A program made the position numbers and the translations under genes. A stretch of 30,898 nucleotides of DNA from positions 4,161,147 through 4,192,044 of the forward strand of contig BFEA01000034.1 of assembly GCA_003427395.1 (NCBI GenBank). The letters run 5' to 3'. Positions within the stretch are counted from its first letter, which is position 1, and the number at the start of each line of letters is the position of its first letter. This document shows positions 29,584 through 30,898 of this stretch, one piece after another. Under the pieces are notes generated by a model. It ran no database searches, was not told where the DNA came from, and worked only from the letters and a program-made list of their open reading frames with translations. This DNA is from Chara braunii (taxonomy: Eukaryota > Streptophyta > Charophyceae > Charales > Characeae).

Positions 29584-29695
29584 AGGCCATACTCGCACTG
29601 CCACTTGTACTAAGATCTGGACGGTCACATTCATCCAGGCTCGCCCGTAATTGCGGTCAGATACATTCAGCAAAGTGCTAGTGTGAGTATGCCCT
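29584..29695. mobile_element. small MITE with TAA target-site duplication
   Basis: GGCCATACTCGCACT (from about 29585) is inverted as AGTGTGAGTATGCCC with an AGTGCT extension to 29694. Both ends are flanked by TAA. A 3-bp TWA duplication and a GG(C/G)C start suit PIF/Harbinger MITEs. Confidence 0.55.
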
Positions 29696-29718
29696 AATAG
29701 GAACTACACAGATAATGG

Positions 29719-30045
29719 ACCTCGCTCCACCACTCACCAAGTGTGGTGAGAGCTTGTGCTCACCGTGAGTGCTCACCGAACTCAATCCCCTTTTTTTTTT
29801 TTTTCCCAATCCTTTCCTTCACCACCTCACCAATTTCACTGTCACCACACGGTGGACATGCAGGTCACCACACGGTGGACATGCAGCCTCGCCACGTTTG
29901 GTGGGTCCGCGAGAGGAGGGATCACAGCTTGGTCATTGCAGGCAGGGAAAGTGGTGGCCATGGTGAGCACCCACCATGGCCCACCCACCACAGAGAAAGC
30001 TGGTCATTCATCTGACAGGCCAGCGGAGGTGAGGTGGTGGAACGG
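29719..30045. mobile_element. CACC/GGTG-rich element, copy 2 (diverged)
   Basis: It starts with ACCTCGCTCCACCACTCACC (from about 29708-29727) like copy 1, shares TTGCAGGCAGGGAAA, and ends near GAGGTGAGGTGGTGGA (about 30026-30041). It contains a 23-bp unit GTCACCACACGGTGGACATG repeated at 29841 and 29864 and a T tract at 29790-29803. Confidence 0.5.
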
Positions 30046-30226
30046 CGACCCACTCACGGACAGTCGTGGGCCCGAGGAATCTACCCTCTTTCCCATTCAT
30101 CACGACTGTATTGGACCAGAAAGATGGCCTTCATACTTTCATGATCAGGGTGCGTTGTCATCTGGGAAAGGGGGTAAAGCATCCCCCGTGCACAAGGAGC
30201 CACTTCTCTATTTGTGAGTGTCATCC

Positions 30227-30624
30227 TTAAACCACCAGTATTAAGTGGGAGCCTCTTTTTCCCGATGCCGACTTCTTCTGCTGAACCAGTGGGGGCACAG
30301 CGTCACACTCTTTCCCTGGGTGCTGTCGGCCTTGTCCATTCCATAGATCGAGCAAAATGACACCTTTCTACTGGGCACCACTGGCCTTTTCCGTTCTGTA
30401 GGCCAATCCCTGAAGGACGCAACATGTTGAACCGCCACTCCATCCGGACCTATTTTTTGACGGACCAAAAGTTGTATATCCCCGAGCCCAAGGTACACAG
30501 TGCCACTCTGAGGATAAGTAACTGTGGAACAGGGTCTGGGCACTGTAGATTTTGGCCCGATACTGGCAGACAAGAAAAATGAACAGTGCAGGGGCCGTTG
30601 GAGTGGTGGTTTAAACCACCAGTA
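30227..30624 (-). mobile_element. 370-bp insert flanked by 14-bp direct repeats
   Basis: TTAAACCACCAGTA occurs at 30227-30240 and 30611-30624. On the minus strand a 110-codon frame (30573 to 30241, no recognised domain) fills most of the insert, and its stop lies exactly at the duplication edge. No A-rich tail is evident. The length of the duplication is in the range made by LINE machinery; a chance repeat or recombination footprint remains possible. Confidence 0.45.
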
Positions 30625-30837
30625 CCTTGCTCAGCTATCGGCCGTGGGCACTCCCGTATACGCGCCGCAGCCCTAGGGGGGTCGGCCAAGGGAAGGCCCG
30701 GTCGCTGCGCGAAGGCCGGGCTCTGCTTCCCTAGGAACGACACACTTGAGGAAACAAAAAAAAAGAAAGAAGGGAAAAGAAAAAACAAATACACAAACGA
30801 AAAAAAAAACGAACGGACAAAAAGTTGGAAGTCGCGC
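30625..30837. other. no recognisable gene; A-rich patch
   Basis: Unremarkable GC-rich sequence followed by an A-rich stretch (30757-30825). Confidence 0.4.

Positions 30838-30898
<61 letters not shown>
30838..30898. repeat. (GA)n microsatellite at window edge
   Basis: Pure GA dinucleotides running off the end of the window. Confidence 0.95.

Overview
This window looks like nuclear DNA of a green-lineage eukaryote. One confident plastid-photosynthesis gene is present: PnsB1, a nuclear-encoded subunit of the chloroplast NDH complex, at 24327-25937 on the plus strand. It sits in a very repeat-rich landscape of long CTGT/CTTT/GT/GA microsatellites, MITE-like inverted repeats, SINE-like and LINE-like remnants and single unresolved bases. 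That combination fits a large-genome streptophyte alga such as Chara. This species guess is inference from gene content and texture, not something the sequence proves.

Layout. From 1 to 8.4 kb I see no recognisable protein gene. Two tRNA-derived SINE-like copies (58-290, 8163-8390) bracket it. Inside lies a zone unusually rich in perfect hairpins, including an array at 4.2-5.2 kb in which an almost fixed core is flanked by arms that differ from unit to unit yet stay complementary. From 9.1 to 10.7 kb is one giant compound microsatellite. From 10.6 to 20.3 kb is what I read as a large decayed DNA-transposon territory. It holds an orphan ORF with one in-frame stop (11000-12394), a broken KDZ/Plavaka-like transposase (13568-16156), a small broken ORF (16992-17342) and an orphan gene with one clear intron (17605-19552). 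Eight copies of a ~72-bp inverted repeat (arms near GGTTxxCTACTGCGTG) are scattered through it and were not seen elsewhere in the window.

From 20.8 to 23.1 kb is a minus-strand LINE-type ORF1 (DUF4283-like region, CX2CX4HX4C zinc knuckle) without a following ORF2, then a short retroposon with a T-rich flank and a 9-bp target-site duplication. From 23.1 to 26.0 kb are the PnsB1 upstream region, coding region and 3' end. The upstream region carries four perfect copies of ACGTCAGCGC and palindromes CTACCGGTAG. From 26.1 kb to the end is a mosaic of MITE-like elements, one containing a hammerhead-ribozyme-like core, CACC/GGTG-rich repeats, and an insert flanked by 14-bp direct repeats.

Only PnsB1 appears to be a host gene in working condition. 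The 17605-19552 gene is open throughout once its intron is removed and may be host or transposon-borne. The remaining coding traces are mobile-element parts, mostly broken.
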